From Anaerolineales bacterium (GTDB lineage: Bacteria > Chloroflexota > Anaerolineae > Anaerolineales > UBA4823): a stretch of DNA of 25,193 nt. A program made the position numbers and the translations under genes. The notes under the pieces are model-generated. The model did no database searches, was not told the DNA's origin, and saw nothing but the letters and a program-made list of their open reading frames with translations. The stretch is from positions 1 to 25,193 of the forward strand of contig JALHTN010000259.1 in NCBI GenBank assembly GCA_022865865.1, given 5' to 3'. Shown here one piece after another: positions 7,982 to 15,590 of this stretch. The number at the start of each line of letters is the position of its first letter. Position 1 is the stretch's first letter.

Positions 7982-10080
7982 GCGTTGTTTCCATTAAGAG
8001 GTATTCTAAACCAAAAAATTGAACCTCCACTGGGATTGCTTTTCACGCCTACTTCCCCGCGGTGCTCTTCTATGATTGCCTTTACCACGGACAATCCCAA
8101 CCCGATACCATATTGGGCGCCGTCCTGATCACTCAGCCGTACGAACCGCCGAAAAATATTCTCCATATCAGTTGGCGAGATGCCTATACCACGATCAATG
8201 ACCAGAACCTCCAGAGTGTGGTCATCTGGCCGATGGGCGATCAGTTCAATGGTTGAATCCATCGGGCTGTATTTGCTTGCATTCATTAACAGGTTCACCA
8301 GAACCTGGGTCATGCGGGTGGGATCCGCCATTACAATCAGATTTGATTCGAGTTGTCTCAATACTAAATCCTGCCGACGACGGTCCAGCAGTGGTTTCAT
8401 CACGCTAACCGCGTCAAGCACCACATCCCCAAATTCAATGGGTTGAAGGATGATCTGATTTCGACCAGCTTGGATGCGGGAGCTTTCTAGAAGGTTATCG
8501 ATCAATGTTTGTAAACCCGTTACACTGCGGTGAATCGCATTTAATAATTCATTGATCTCAGATTTAGAAAGGTCAGCAAGTTCATACAGCATCAATTCAA
8601 CTGAGGCGTTTAATGCTGAAAGCGGAGTGCGGAATTCGTGAGAGATGTTCCCCAAAAAGTAAGTTTGTAAACTCTGGGTGGCTTCTTCTTCGGTGATATC
8701 GCGCATGACTAAAGCTGTTTGCAGGTTATCTTCGCTGGTGGGGGTTAATTGTGCGAAGGTAACTGAAAAATTGGTTTTTCGACCGGTCCGAGTCAACACC
8801 TCGATCTGTGTCTTTCCGCCTGTGGGAGGAATAAGTTCTGAAAAAAGGCTGCTTCCTTCAGGTAAACGCAGAACTTCATCCAGCGATCTACCGATTGCTT
8901 CCTCACTAAGCCAGCCTGTTATATTTTGTGCGCTGCGGTTGAATGAGGTTATGGTTAATTGATCGTCAAAGGTGACTATACCCTCTTCAATGGACTGAAG
9001 CACAGTCTCTGACCATACCTTTGCCCGGGAAAGTTCATCCATGATTTGCCTTGTATTGGCCCGACTTTCTTCAAACGCTGTGGCTAAGGTTGCAATTTCA
9101 TAAGGTTCCTGTGGGATTGGAATTGGGGAGGAAAAATCACCATGGCTGATGTTTCGCGCAGCGGATGTCAAGTGGTTCAATGGGGCGATTAGGTTTCTGG
9201 CGAACAGCACACCCACAATTGAGCCTCCAATTGCTATGACCAATGTGCTCAAGATCAAGGAGAGCAGTGCTCTTTGATTAGCTGTACGCAGTCCTTCCAC
9301 TTGCAGGGCAACCTCATTTACAATCATCTGCTCATTCCATTCATCCGCGAGTAGTTGATAGGTAGTATTGTAGTACTTTCCATTAATAAATTTAGAATCA
9401 ATATCATCCCAGTCAAATTGTCCGGCATCGGCGATTTGCAGCGGTGTTGGATATGATGTTGGCTCTCTAATACTGGTGGCTACAATTTTTTCATCGACAA
9501 AAAAGTTTTGGTCATATCCTGTTGCCTGCGCCAGTTGATATGCAAAATCATGGTCTATTTGCACTCCCACTGTAATATAAAAACTGTCCGCCAGGTCTCC
9601 GGTAATGGGTTGGGTTGCGAGAATGATAATTTGTGTCTCATCACAGGCTGGTGAGTAAAAATAAGCTGATCCAATTGATTGAATGTTAATACAGGGATGA
9701 TCCAGTATATCACCTGCCACGAATTCACCAGAGCTGTCCCTAACAAAGAACATATCAAGTCCAGCATTATTCTTAAATTCACCGATGTATTCTGACAACC
9801 CCACCTTGTCATTTTCTAGAAGCAGTTGCTGCAGAGAAGGACGTTCAGATGCAAGGTTGGCATTGTTTAACACGCGTGCTTTTTCAGCCTCAAGCAGTAT
9901 TTTGGTAACATGTTTCCCATCTCTTAAATGCGCAATTGTCTGATTTTTGAGTTCATTGCGCAACAGAAGATATGAGGGCACCCCTGCAAGAATTGTAGTA
10001 ATAACAATAGCCAGTATCAACGCAGCGATGAGCCGGGTGGTCAAAGTGTTAGCAGCTGGTTTGGGGAAAGAAGGCATCAC
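7978..10080 (-). CDS. Membrane sensor histidine kinase (sensor-HAMP-PAS-HisKA-HATPase)
   Basis: A 700-residue inner-membrane kinase. Two transmembrane segments (about residues 17-40 and 271-294) flank a roughly 230-residue extracytoplasmic domain, probably Cache-like, with two cysteines (Cys130, Cys146). A HAMP linker (about 295-347), a PAS domain (about 355-462; SIEEGIVTFDDQLTI), HisKA with phospho-acceptor His481 (ISHEFRTPLSAL) and a HATPase_c domain follow. The last has an N-box (NLLMNASKYS) and G-boxes (DRGIGIS; GIGLGLSVVKAI). GTG 10080 and ATG 10077 are adjacent possible starts, and neither has a strong ribosome site. The stop overlaps the regulator start. The signal is unknown; the paired cysteines could form a redox-responsive disulfide, which is speculation. 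A sigma70-like promoter lies at 10148-10177. Confidence 0.92.
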   Translation of the reverse strand: MMPSFPKPAANTLTTRLIAALILAIVITTILAGVPSYLLLRNELKNQTIAHLRDGKHVTKILLEAEKARVLNNANLASERPSLQQLLLENDKVGLSEYIGEFKNNAGLDMFFVRDSSGEFVAGDILDHPCINIQSIGSAYFYSPACDETQIIILATQPITGDLADSFYITVGVQIDHDFAYQLAQATGYDQNFFVDEKIVATSIREPTSYPTPLQIADAGQFDWDDIDSKFINGKYYNTTYQLLADEWNEQMIVNEVALQVEGLRTANQRALLSLILSTLVIAIGGSIVGVLFARNLIAPLNHLTSAARNISHGDFSSPIPIPQEPYEIATLATAFEESRANTRQIMDELSRAKVWSETVLQSIEEGIVTFDDQLTITSFNRSAQNITGWLSEEAIGRSLDEVLRLPEGSSLFSELIPPTGGKTQIEVLTRTGRKTNFSVTFAQLTPTSEDNLQTALVMRDITEEEATQSLQTYFLGNISHEFRTPLSALNASVELMLYELADLSKSEINELLNAIHRSVTGLQTLIDNLLESSRIQAGRNQIILQPIEFGDVVLDAVSVMKPLLDRRRQDLVLRQLESNLIVMADPTRMTQVLVNLLMNASKYSPMDSTIELIAHRPDDHTLEVLVIDRGIGISPTDMENIFRRFVRLSDQDGAQYGIGLGLSVVKAIIEEHRGEVGVKSNPSGGSIFWFRIPLNGNNA

Positions 10081-10147
10081 TATTTCCAGGATAACAAACG
10101 AAATGAGCGAGCATAATCGAAAGTATAACTTAAATATCTTTCGTCTG

Positions 10148-10177
10148 AGAATACAATGAATAATGAGAAATTGTCAA
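10148..10177 (-). promoter_or_regulatory. Predicted sigma70 promoter of the kinase-regulator pair
   Basis: On the minus strand TTGACA (10177-10172) is followed after 18 bases by TATTCT (10153-10148), a near-consensus sigma70-type promoter. A start near 10141 would leave a leader of about 60 bases before the kinase. A second possible -10, TATACT, lies closer to the gene without a good -35. Confidence 0.55.
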
Positions 10178-10418
10178 TCATAATCGCAAGATTTTCAAGA
10201 CCTGACAAACTTAATGCTATCTATTTTGCATACAGAATAAGCAATGCCTCATCCAGATTCACGCGAATTGGTTGTTGAGCGTTAGACAGGTGAATAGAAA
10301 AAACCACAGGGTTCGGTCCCTTCTCCTTATAAAAAATGGGGTGAATTAATCTCTCAATCCATTAAATGTGTTGTGCAATTATGGCATCTTTTTTATTTGC
10401 CAGAGCGGAAATTGGTTT

Positions 10419-10475
10419 TTGTTACCTAATTGTCACCAGTTTTGCACTAATTTTGTTACTCATTTCCTCTATAGT
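10419..10475 (+). promoter_or_regulatory. Phased heptamer array plus -10 box (PhoB/OmpR-type activator promoter)
   Basis: Heptamers TTGTTAC (10419-10425), TTGTCAC (10430-10436), a weaker TTTGCAC (10441-10447) and TTGTTAC (10453-10459) start 11, 11 and 12 bases apart, about one DNA turn each. TATAGT (10470-10475) follows 10 bases after the last. No good -35 hexamer precedes it at normal spacing. PhoB-class activators bind 11-bp direct repeats that replace the -35 element at just this distance. The predicted transcript would start near 10482, about 78 bases before the first gene. The sequence pattern is observed; the regulator assignment is inferred. Confidence 0.55.
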
Positions 10476-10559
10476 GAGAACAGAAAGAAGTTTTACTGGT
10501 CAAAAAACAATTGGATTGAGAAAAACAAACAGGATCAATCAACAGAATAGGAGGCAGAA

Positions 10560-11129
10560 ATGGTCACTAAAAATGAGTTACTTCTTAAATTATACAGTCA
10601 ACATAATAAAGTTGTGCTCCAGGCTATTGAAGAAATCCGCGTGCGCGGCTGGCTCAGCGATGGGACGATGCGCGGCAGCGCCCTGTGCCGCGTTCAGCTT
10701 CAAGGAGCAGACCTGGTTGAGGCAGATCTGAGCTACGTTGATTTTCACCAAGCCGGAATGGAATTTGTTGATCTCAGCAACGCCAATCTGAGCGGTGCAA
10801 AACTGACCCGCGCTAAGTTGATCAATGCCAACCTGAGCAAAACCGATTTTAACCGCGCCTCCCTGTACAAGACCAACCTGAGAGGATGCCGCAACCTGAC
10901 TAACGAACAGCTGAGAAAAACCAAAAGCCTGTGGGGTGCCATTATGCCGGATGGCGATTCGTATGATGGTCGCTACAACCTCCCCGCCGATTTGGAATTA
11001 GCCCGTTTGAGAGGCGTGATATTAGATGACCACCAGGCGATGGCAGATTTTTACGGGGTACCCCTGGAAACCTATCTGAGCGGTCAGAAAGAAGGAGAGG
11101 CAGCAATCACGCCTGGAGCGCAGGCATGA
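10560..11129 (+). CDS. Pentapeptide-repeat protein leading the hydrogenase operon
   Basis: A 189-residue protein with a block of A(D/N)LXX-type pentapeptide repeats at about residues 40-110 (QGADLVEADLSYVDF, SNANLSGAKLTRAKL, INANLSKTDFNRASL). These are expected to fold as a short right-handed beta-helix. The flanking N-terminal 35 residues are helical, and the C-terminal 70 residues lack repeats. No enzyme motif, signal peptide or membrane segment is seen. A strong AGGAGG site (10549-10554) precedes the ATG. Its TGA overlaps the start of the next gene as ATGA, so it is translationally coupled to the membrane hydrogenase subunits. A scaffold, assembly or regulatory role for the complex is inference; pentapeptide proteins have no single function. 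Confidence 0.85.
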   Translation: MVTKNELLLKLYSQHNKVVLQAIEEIRVRGWLSDGTMRGSALCRVQLQGADLVEADLSYVDFHQAGMEFVDLSNANLSGAKLTRAKLINANLSKTDFNRASLYKTNLRGCRNLTNEQLRKTKSLWGAIMPDGDSYDGRYNLPADLELARLRGVILDDHQAMADFYGVPLETYLSGQKEGEAAITPGAQA

Positions 11130-11680
11130 TTTACATGCTGCTGATCGCTTTCACAGTGCTATTTGCAGTTCTGGCGATTCGAGCAAAGCGATTGCTATCC
11201 TCAGCGCTGTGGTTGGCAGTTGTGAGCGGCCTGCTGGCGGTCATCTTTTACTTCATGGGGGCACAATTGGTAGCGGTCATAGAACTCAGCATTGGGGCAG
11301 GGTTAGTGACGGTGCTGTTCGTGTTCGCGATCAGCATTGCAGGGGAGGACGACATCGAAGTTTTGTCTGTGGTCCCCAGACCGCTGGCTGCCGGAGCGAC
11401 CATATTGTTGTTCCTGCTGCTCGGGTGGTTCTTGCTGCCCACACAAACCGCACAGCCCCCTCACTCTGAACCATCAATTTCAACGGTCATGTGGGAGCAG
11501 CGTAGTCTGGATGTACTGCTGCAGATCGCCATCATATTCGCCGGTGTACTGGGTTTGCTCGGTTTGCTGGCGGAGGGAAAAGCCCCGCTAGGTTATCATG
11601 CTGCCGAGCAGGCGGCTGCAAGCCGCGATCGCGAACTGGACGCGCTCTACCAGCAGAGCATACCGAAGGAGGCGCCGTGA
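11126..11680 (+). CDS. Membrane hydrogenase subunit, MbhD/NuoJ-like (DUF4040 type)
   Basis: A 184-residue protein with about five transmembrane helices. The stretch GAQLVAVIELSIGAGLVTVL (residues 45-64) matches the core of DUF4040/MbhD/MrpA-C-terminal proteins (GAPDVALTEAAVGAGLxT) more closely than standard NuoJ, and it keeps the membrane glutamate (Glu53). This helix lies in the proton path next to the NuoK- and NuoH-type subunits in related complexes. The gene overlaps the preceding pentapeptide gene (ATGA) and the next gene by four bases. The C-terminal 25 residues are hydrophilic. Naming it NuoJ is acceptable by position. Confidence 0.8.
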   Translation: MIYMLLIAFTVLFAVLAIRAKRLLSSALWLAVVSGLLAVIFYFMGAQLVAVIELSIGAGLVTVLFVFAISIAGEDDIEVLSVVPRPLAAGATILLFLLLGWFLLPTQTAQPPHSEPSISTVMWEQRSLDVLLQIAIIFAGVLGLLGLLAEGKAPLGYHAAEQAAASRDRELDALYQQSIPKEAP

Positions 11681-11988
11681 ATCTTTCACTGCTTGACGTT
11701 GCTTTGGTCGGCATTATCGGCCTGCTGGGGGTCGGATTCTATGGTCTGCTGGTCTGCGGCAACCTGTTCAAGGTTGTGATCGCCCTGCAAATCCTGGTCA
11801 AGGCAGCTTTGCTGGGGTTGGTATCGGCGGGTTATGCCAGCGGAAACATTAACCCTGCTCAGAGTTTAGCGGTAACAGTGATCGTGGCTGACACGATCAC
11901 TGCGGTTATCGGGATCGCGCTGGCTGTTCAAATCCGGCGCCAGCTTGGAACCCTGGACCTTAAGGATCTTGCAGGATTGCGAGGTTGA
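11677..11988 (+). CDS. Membrane hydrogenase subunit, MrpC/NuoK-like
   Basis: A 103-residue protein with three transmembrane helices, the usual size of NuoK/MnhC/MbhG. The middle segment (GFYGLLVCGNLFKVVIALQ) resembles MrpC, while the C-terminus (DLKDLAGLRG) recalls the NuoK ending. The two membrane glutamates used by complex I NuoK are absent. Gln38 and Thr75 occupy those positions by my alignment, with Lys42 and Asp72 about one helical turn away. The start ATG (the reading begins at GTG 11677, overlapping the previous TGA as GTGA) makes it translationally coupled. It forms part of the ion channel between the hydrogenase arm and the antiporter-like subunits. Confidence 0.82.
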   Translation: MNLSLLDVALVGIIGLLGVGFYGLLVCGNLFKVVIALQILVKAALLGLVSAGYASGNINPAQSLAVTVIVADTITAVIGIALAVQIRRQLGTLDLKDLAGLRG

Positions 11989-11991
11989 TCT

Positions 11992-13740
11992 ATGGAGAAA
12001 TGGTTAGCAGTAGCCGCGATTTGTTTACCCTGGTTGGGCGGCTTATGCGTCTGGTCAGTGGGTGATGATCGTCCCCGGCTGCAGCACAGATTAGCTTCTA
12101 GTTTTGCTATCCTGGGAGGTCTACTTTCACTGGCTTTGCTTCTGATGACATCGGACAAAATAATCCTGCGCATCCCAGTAGGAAGTGTATTTGGAGATTT
12201 CACTTTGATCGCAGATGGTTTGGGGGTCTCGCTGGCGGTCATCGCGGCTGTTATCGGTGGATTGGCTGTCATTTACTCAAACGACTATATGCAGGGAGAA
12301 GCCCAGCTTGGGCGCTATTACAGCCTGACGCTGCTCTTCATCGGAGCCATGATCGGTTTGGTGCTGTCCGGCAGCCTGCTGTTTATGTTCATCTTCTGGG
12401 AGATTACAGCTTTCTGCTCTTACGCACTGATCTCCTTCCACAATGACGATCCCAAAGCGGTTGCGGGCGGCGTCAAAGCGCTTATCATCACCCAATTCGG
12501 CGGGCTGGGATTATTAGCTGCAGCGCTCATTTCATATACCTTTTTTGGCAGCTACCAGATTAACATTTTCCTGTCCGAGGCAGCCAGCCTGCCAGCATTT
12601 GTGCTGAGTCTGTGTGCTTTTGGCTGTCTGGCTGCGGCTGCAGCCAAATCTGCCCAGGTGCCTTTTCAAACCTGGCTTCCAGATGCAATGGAAGCGCCGA
12701 CACCCATCAGTGCCCTGATCCATGCAGCCACCATGGTTAACGCCGGCGTCTATCTTTTGGCCAGGTTCTATCCGGCATTTGAAGCCGTGGCAGGTTGGAA
12801 AACCGCGGTCATACTGGTGGGAATGTTCTCCGCGCTGCTGGCAGCCCTGATGGCGGTCGTGTCGCATGATCTTAAAAGGGTGCTGGCATATTCGACCATA
12901 AGCCAGCTGGGATACATGGTCTATGCGATAGGCTGTGGAGCGATCATCGCAAGCCAGTTCCATTTATTGAGCCACTCCATCTTTAAAGCGCTTTTATTCC
13001 TGTGTGCCGGAGCATTGATTCAAGCCATTGGCACCCGGGATATGTTCCAGATGAATGGATTGGGTAGCAAAATGCCTTTTGTGCGGGCTGCCTTCATAAT
13101 TGGCGCCCTGGCATTGGTTGGTCTGCCGGTCACAAATGGATTTTTTAGTAAGGAGATGGTGCTGGAGGGTGGGCTGGTGCTGGGTCCGTTGTGGGCATAT
13201 TTGGGCATGCTGGTCGGGGTTGGGATCACAGCACTCTACAGTATGCGGATGGTGTCGCTTGTATTTTACGAGCAGCCGCTGATCGATAAAGATGTAAAGG
13301 AAGCCCCCAGGATCATGCGTTTTGTGCTGGCGGTCCTGGCTTTCGGGACGCTGACCACATGGCTGCTGATTGGGACATTCAGCCAGCGATTAGCGGGCAG
13401 CCTTCCTTTTCACAATCTGCATTCCGAGGATTTGACGGTGGTTGTAATGGAGATCGTCACATCGCCCTGGACTTATCTGGCCCTTACGGTGGTCTGCCTG
13501 GGTCTGCTTACCTGGATCCTGCGTTTTCGATATGTTCGAATATGGGCTGGGCTGGCTCCAGCTGCCGAATTCGCCCGCCAGGGTTTCGGGTTCGAGTGGA
13601 TTAACCAGCAGATCATCCGTATTATAAACAACACGGCCGAGTCACTGCGCAAATTTCAAACTGGTCAATTGAATTGGAACGTGGTGGGAATTGTTGCTGG
13701 GCTGGTTGTCATTCTTGCAGTCATAGCTTGGGTTGGTTGA
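11992..13740 (+). CDS. NuoL-like antiporter subunit of membrane hydrogenase
   Basis: A 582-residue polytopic subunit of the proton-antiporter (proton_antipo_M) family. Key ion-path residues are visible: Glu137 in the FWEIT helix, Lys219 (AAAKSAQVPFQTWLPDAMEA), His244 (ALIHAATMVNAGVYLLARF) and Lys295 (HDLKRVLAYSTISQLGYM). The C-terminus has extra helices and an amphipathic stretch ending LRKFQTGQLNW, which resembles the final anchor region of complex I NuoL. A lateral-helix-like extension is therefore possible, though it is shorter than in E. coli NuoL (about 613 residues). The gene follows the NuoK-like one by three bases and almost abuts the next antiporter gene. Expected role: proton or Na+ translocation driven by the hydrogenase reaction. 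Confidence 0.9.
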   Translation: MEKWLAVAAICLPWLGGLCVWSVGDDRPRLQHRLASSFAILGGLLSLALLLMTSDKIILRIPVGSVFGDFTLIADGLGVSLAVIAAVIGGLAVIYSNDYMQGEAQLGRYYSLTLLFIGAMIGLVLSGSLLFMFIFWEITAFCSYALISFHNDDPKAVAGGVKALIITQFGGLGLLAAALISYTFFGSYQINIFLSEAASLPAFVLSLCAFGCLAAAAAKSAQVPFQTWLPDAMEAPTPISALIHAATMVNAGVYLLARFYPAFEAVAGWKTAVILVGMFSALLAALMAVVSHDLKRVLAYSTISQLGYMVYAIGCGAIIASQFHLLSHSIFKALLFLCAGALIQAIGTRDMFQMNGLGSKMPFVRAAFIIGALALVGLPVTNGFFSKEMVLEGGLVLGPLWAYLGMLVGVGITALYSMRMVSLVFYEQPLIDKDVKEAPRIMRFVLAVLAFGTLTTWLLIGTFSQRLAGSLPFHNLHSEDLTVVVMEIVTSPWTYLALTVVCLGLLTWILRFRYVRIWAGLAPAAEFARQGFGFEWINQQIIRIINNTAESLRKFQTGQLNWNVVGIVAGLVVILAVIAWVG

Positions 13741-13741
13741 C

Positions 13742-15235
13742 ATGGAAACCTTTTCTTTTATATGGATTATTTTACTGCCTCTGACAGCTTCCCCTCTGAT
13801 CTATTTAAGCGGTCGGGTGGGCAAATCTCGCAGTCACAGTATCCCCCAGATATTAGCATTGATTGCGCTGCTGTCAGCCTGGATACCTTTTACCCAGGCA
13901 GCCATGCAGCTCAACAGAGGTGAACAACTGACATTCACAATAGGCGTGATTTCCTTATGCCTGGATGGGTTGGGTTTGCTCGTGGCAGCGGTATCGCTGG
14001 GATTGGGCACTTTCGTGGTCCTATTTTCTGGCCCCTACCTGTCCGTTGAGTCCGGTAGAGAAAAGTATTACGCCATGCTCACGGGGATGATCGCCATGAT
14101 GATAGGATTGGGCTGCGCCTGCGACCTGTTCAACCTGTGGGTCTGGTTTGAAGCGATGGCGATCACATCCTATTTGCTGGTTACCTTTTACCGCGAGCAG
14201 CCCGCCTCCCTAGAAGCAGGAATTAAGTATCTTGTACAGAGCGCAGCCGGTTCGGTGTTGGTGCTTCTAGGGATTGGGATTATTTACGCCCAAACCGGAA
14301 GCTTGAATATCACCGAAATCAGGGCAGTACAGGACAGCTCTACTGCCTTGCTGGCTGCCGGAGCGCTCTTTGTCATCGGATATGGGGTTAAATCTGCCCT
14401 AGTACCGCTGCATACCTGGCTGCCGGATGCACACTCGCAAGCGCCCAGCGGAATCAGCGCTATGCTGTCCGGCATTGTGATCGAGGTAGGGCTGGTAGCG
14501 ATGCTGCGCTCGCTGAGTACACTTTCTTATGTAACCACTTTATGGGGGCCCCTTCTGATCGGTTTTGGTGTGCTTAATATGGTTGTCGGGAATATGATGG
14601 CTTTACACCAAAAGCACGTCAAGCGCCTGCTTGCATATTCCAGCCTGACCCATGTTGGGTATATGCTGGTCGGATTGGGGATTGCAATTTATCTTGGGAA
14701 TGCCAATGGTGCTGTAGGTGGGCTGTTTCACCTGTTCAACCACGGGCTGATGAAAGGGTTAGCATTTCTTGCGGCTGGCGCGCTGCTTTATGCGCTGCAT
14801 ATTGCTGTCGGGGATCATGCTCCACTGATGATCAGCGATCTGTCGGGCGCCTCTCAACGTTATCCTATACTCGCCTTGACTTTCAGCCTGGCGCTGCTCA
14901 GCCTGGGAGGTATACCTTTCCTGGCCGGTTTTATGTCCAAGTGGCAGATCATCTTGGGCGGGTTTCAGACAGGTGATATTGTGATCGCCATGCTGGTGAT
15001 CTTCGCGGCACTGAACAGTGTATTCTCGCTGGTTTATTATGTGCCGCTGGTGAATTCCGTGTACCGGCGCCAACCATCCAATGCTGTTCAACTCGGAGGA
15101 TCCATTCCAGGGATAATGACTGTTCCACTGCTGGTCATGACGATTGGTGTGATCATTATAGGAGTATGGCCCAGCATTATGAACTGGCTGATTTATCCAG
15201 CTGGCTATGCTGTTCTGGCAGGGTTTGGCTGGTAG
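13742..15235 (+). CDS. NuoM/NuoN-like antiporter subunit of membrane hydrogenase
   Basis: A second proton-antiporter-family subunit, 497 residues from the ATG at 13742. A TTG at 13733 is in frame but unsupported. Pump residues are conserved: Glu137 (WVWFEAMAITSYLL), Lys217 (GYGVKSALVPLHTWLPDAHSQ) and Lys294 (HVKRLLAYSSLTHVGYM). It lacks the NuoL-type C-terminal extension and matches MbhH, HyfF and NuoM/N in size. The ATG lies one base after the stop of the NuoL-like gene, so the pair is probably coupled. Together they give this complex two antiporter-like channels, against one in the simplest Mbh/Ech hydrogenases and three in complex I. Confidence 0.9.
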   Translation: METFSFIWIILLPLTASPLIYLSGRVGKSRSHSIPQILALIALLSAWIPFTQAAMQLNRGEQLTFTIGVISLCLDGLGLLVAAVSLGLGTFVVLFSGPYLSVESGREKYYAMLTGMIAMMIGLGCACDLFNLWVWFEAMAITSYLLVTFYREQPASLEAGIKYLVQSAAGSVLVLLGIGIIYAQTGSLNITEIRAVQDSSTALLAAGALFVIGYGVKSALVPLHTWLPDAHSQAPSGISAMLSGIVIEVGLVAMLRSLSTLSYVTTLWGPLLIGFGVLNMVVGNMMALHQKHVKRLLAYSSLTHVGYMLVGLGIAIYLGNANGAVGGLFHLFNHGLMKGLAFLAAGALLYALHIAVGDHAPLMISDLSGASQRYPILALTFSLALLSLGGIPFLAGFMSKWQIILGGFQTGDIVIAMLVIFAALNSVFSLVYYVPLVNSVYRRQPSNAVQLGGSIPGIMTVPLLVMTIGVIIIGVWPSIMNWLIYPAGYAVLAGFGW

Positions 15236-15254
15236 ACATTTTGTTGAGGTTATT

Positions 15255-15569
15255 ATGGAAGATATTATCTTGAGTCCACCGCTTGCATTCTTAATCTATA
15301 TCGCCCTGGTTGCAGCTTTGTCTGGTGTTGGGCGGGTGCTGGCAGGACCTGCACACCCGACACCGCTCAAGACGAGCACATATTCCAGTGGAGAAGAAGC
15401 GCCAACCCGTACTGCTGCTCCTGGCTACCGCCCGTTCTTTGTGGTCGCGCTGTTCTTTGCCATCCTGCATTTAGGCGTATTGGTGCTGGGCAGCAGTAGT
15501 ATAACGCCGGCTGCTTTGATCTACCTGCTGGGACTAATTCTGGCGCTGGTGGCATTGATCCTGGGATGA
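15255..15569 (+). CDS. NuoA-like subunit
   Basis: A 104-residue protein with three predicted transmembrane helices. The loop and second helix fit the NuoA pattern: YSSGEEAP where NuoA has YECG..P, then GYRPFFVVALFFAILHLGVL where NuoA has the RF.V.F..AILFLIFDVE block. The loop cysteine is a serine here, and the two acidic residues of FDVE are absent (HLGV). ATG 15255 with GAGG at 15246-15249 is chosen over an upstream frame start at 15207 that overlaps the antiporter gene. NuoA is a hallmark of complex I and is normally missing from or unrecognisable in group 4 hydrogenases, so its place here is notable. Confidence 0.72.
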   Translation: MEDIILSPPLAFLIYIALVAALSGVGRVLAGPAHPTPLKTSTYSSGEEAPTRTAAPGYRPFFVVALFFAILHLGVLVLGSSSITPAALIYLLGLILALVALILG

Positions 15570-15590
15570 AAACCCTGAATGGAGAAGCGT

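Larger units (their letters stand above)
10081..10559. promoter_or_regulatory. Divergent regulatory spacer between kinase and hydrogenase operon
   Basis: A 479-base AT-rich spacer between two divergently transcribed units. It holds a minus-strand promoter (10148-10177), a plus-strand phased repeat array with a -10 box (10419-10475) and the AGGAGG ribosome site (10549-10554) for the pentapeptide-repeat gene. Reading frames here (for example from 10366) run into the next gene in the wrong frame and look like chance. The section 10180-10410 shows nothing I can name. Confidence 0.65.

Noticed and set aside
10452..10475. A standard sigma70 -35/-10 pair for the hydrogenase operon
   Set aside because: TTGCAC (10442) is 22 bases from TATAGT and TTGTTA (10453) only 11, neither near 17; the activator-type arrangement fits better.
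10366..10731. A 121-codon ORF with a hydrophobic start before the pentapeptide gene
   Set aside because: It runs into the pentapeptide gene in another frame, has no ribosome site and covers the promoter array; it looks like chance.
12532..12963. Long antisense ORFs opposite the antiporter genes and others opposite hydrogenase subunits
   Set aside because: They mirror strongly coding frames of recognised proteins, have unusual composition and no family motifs.
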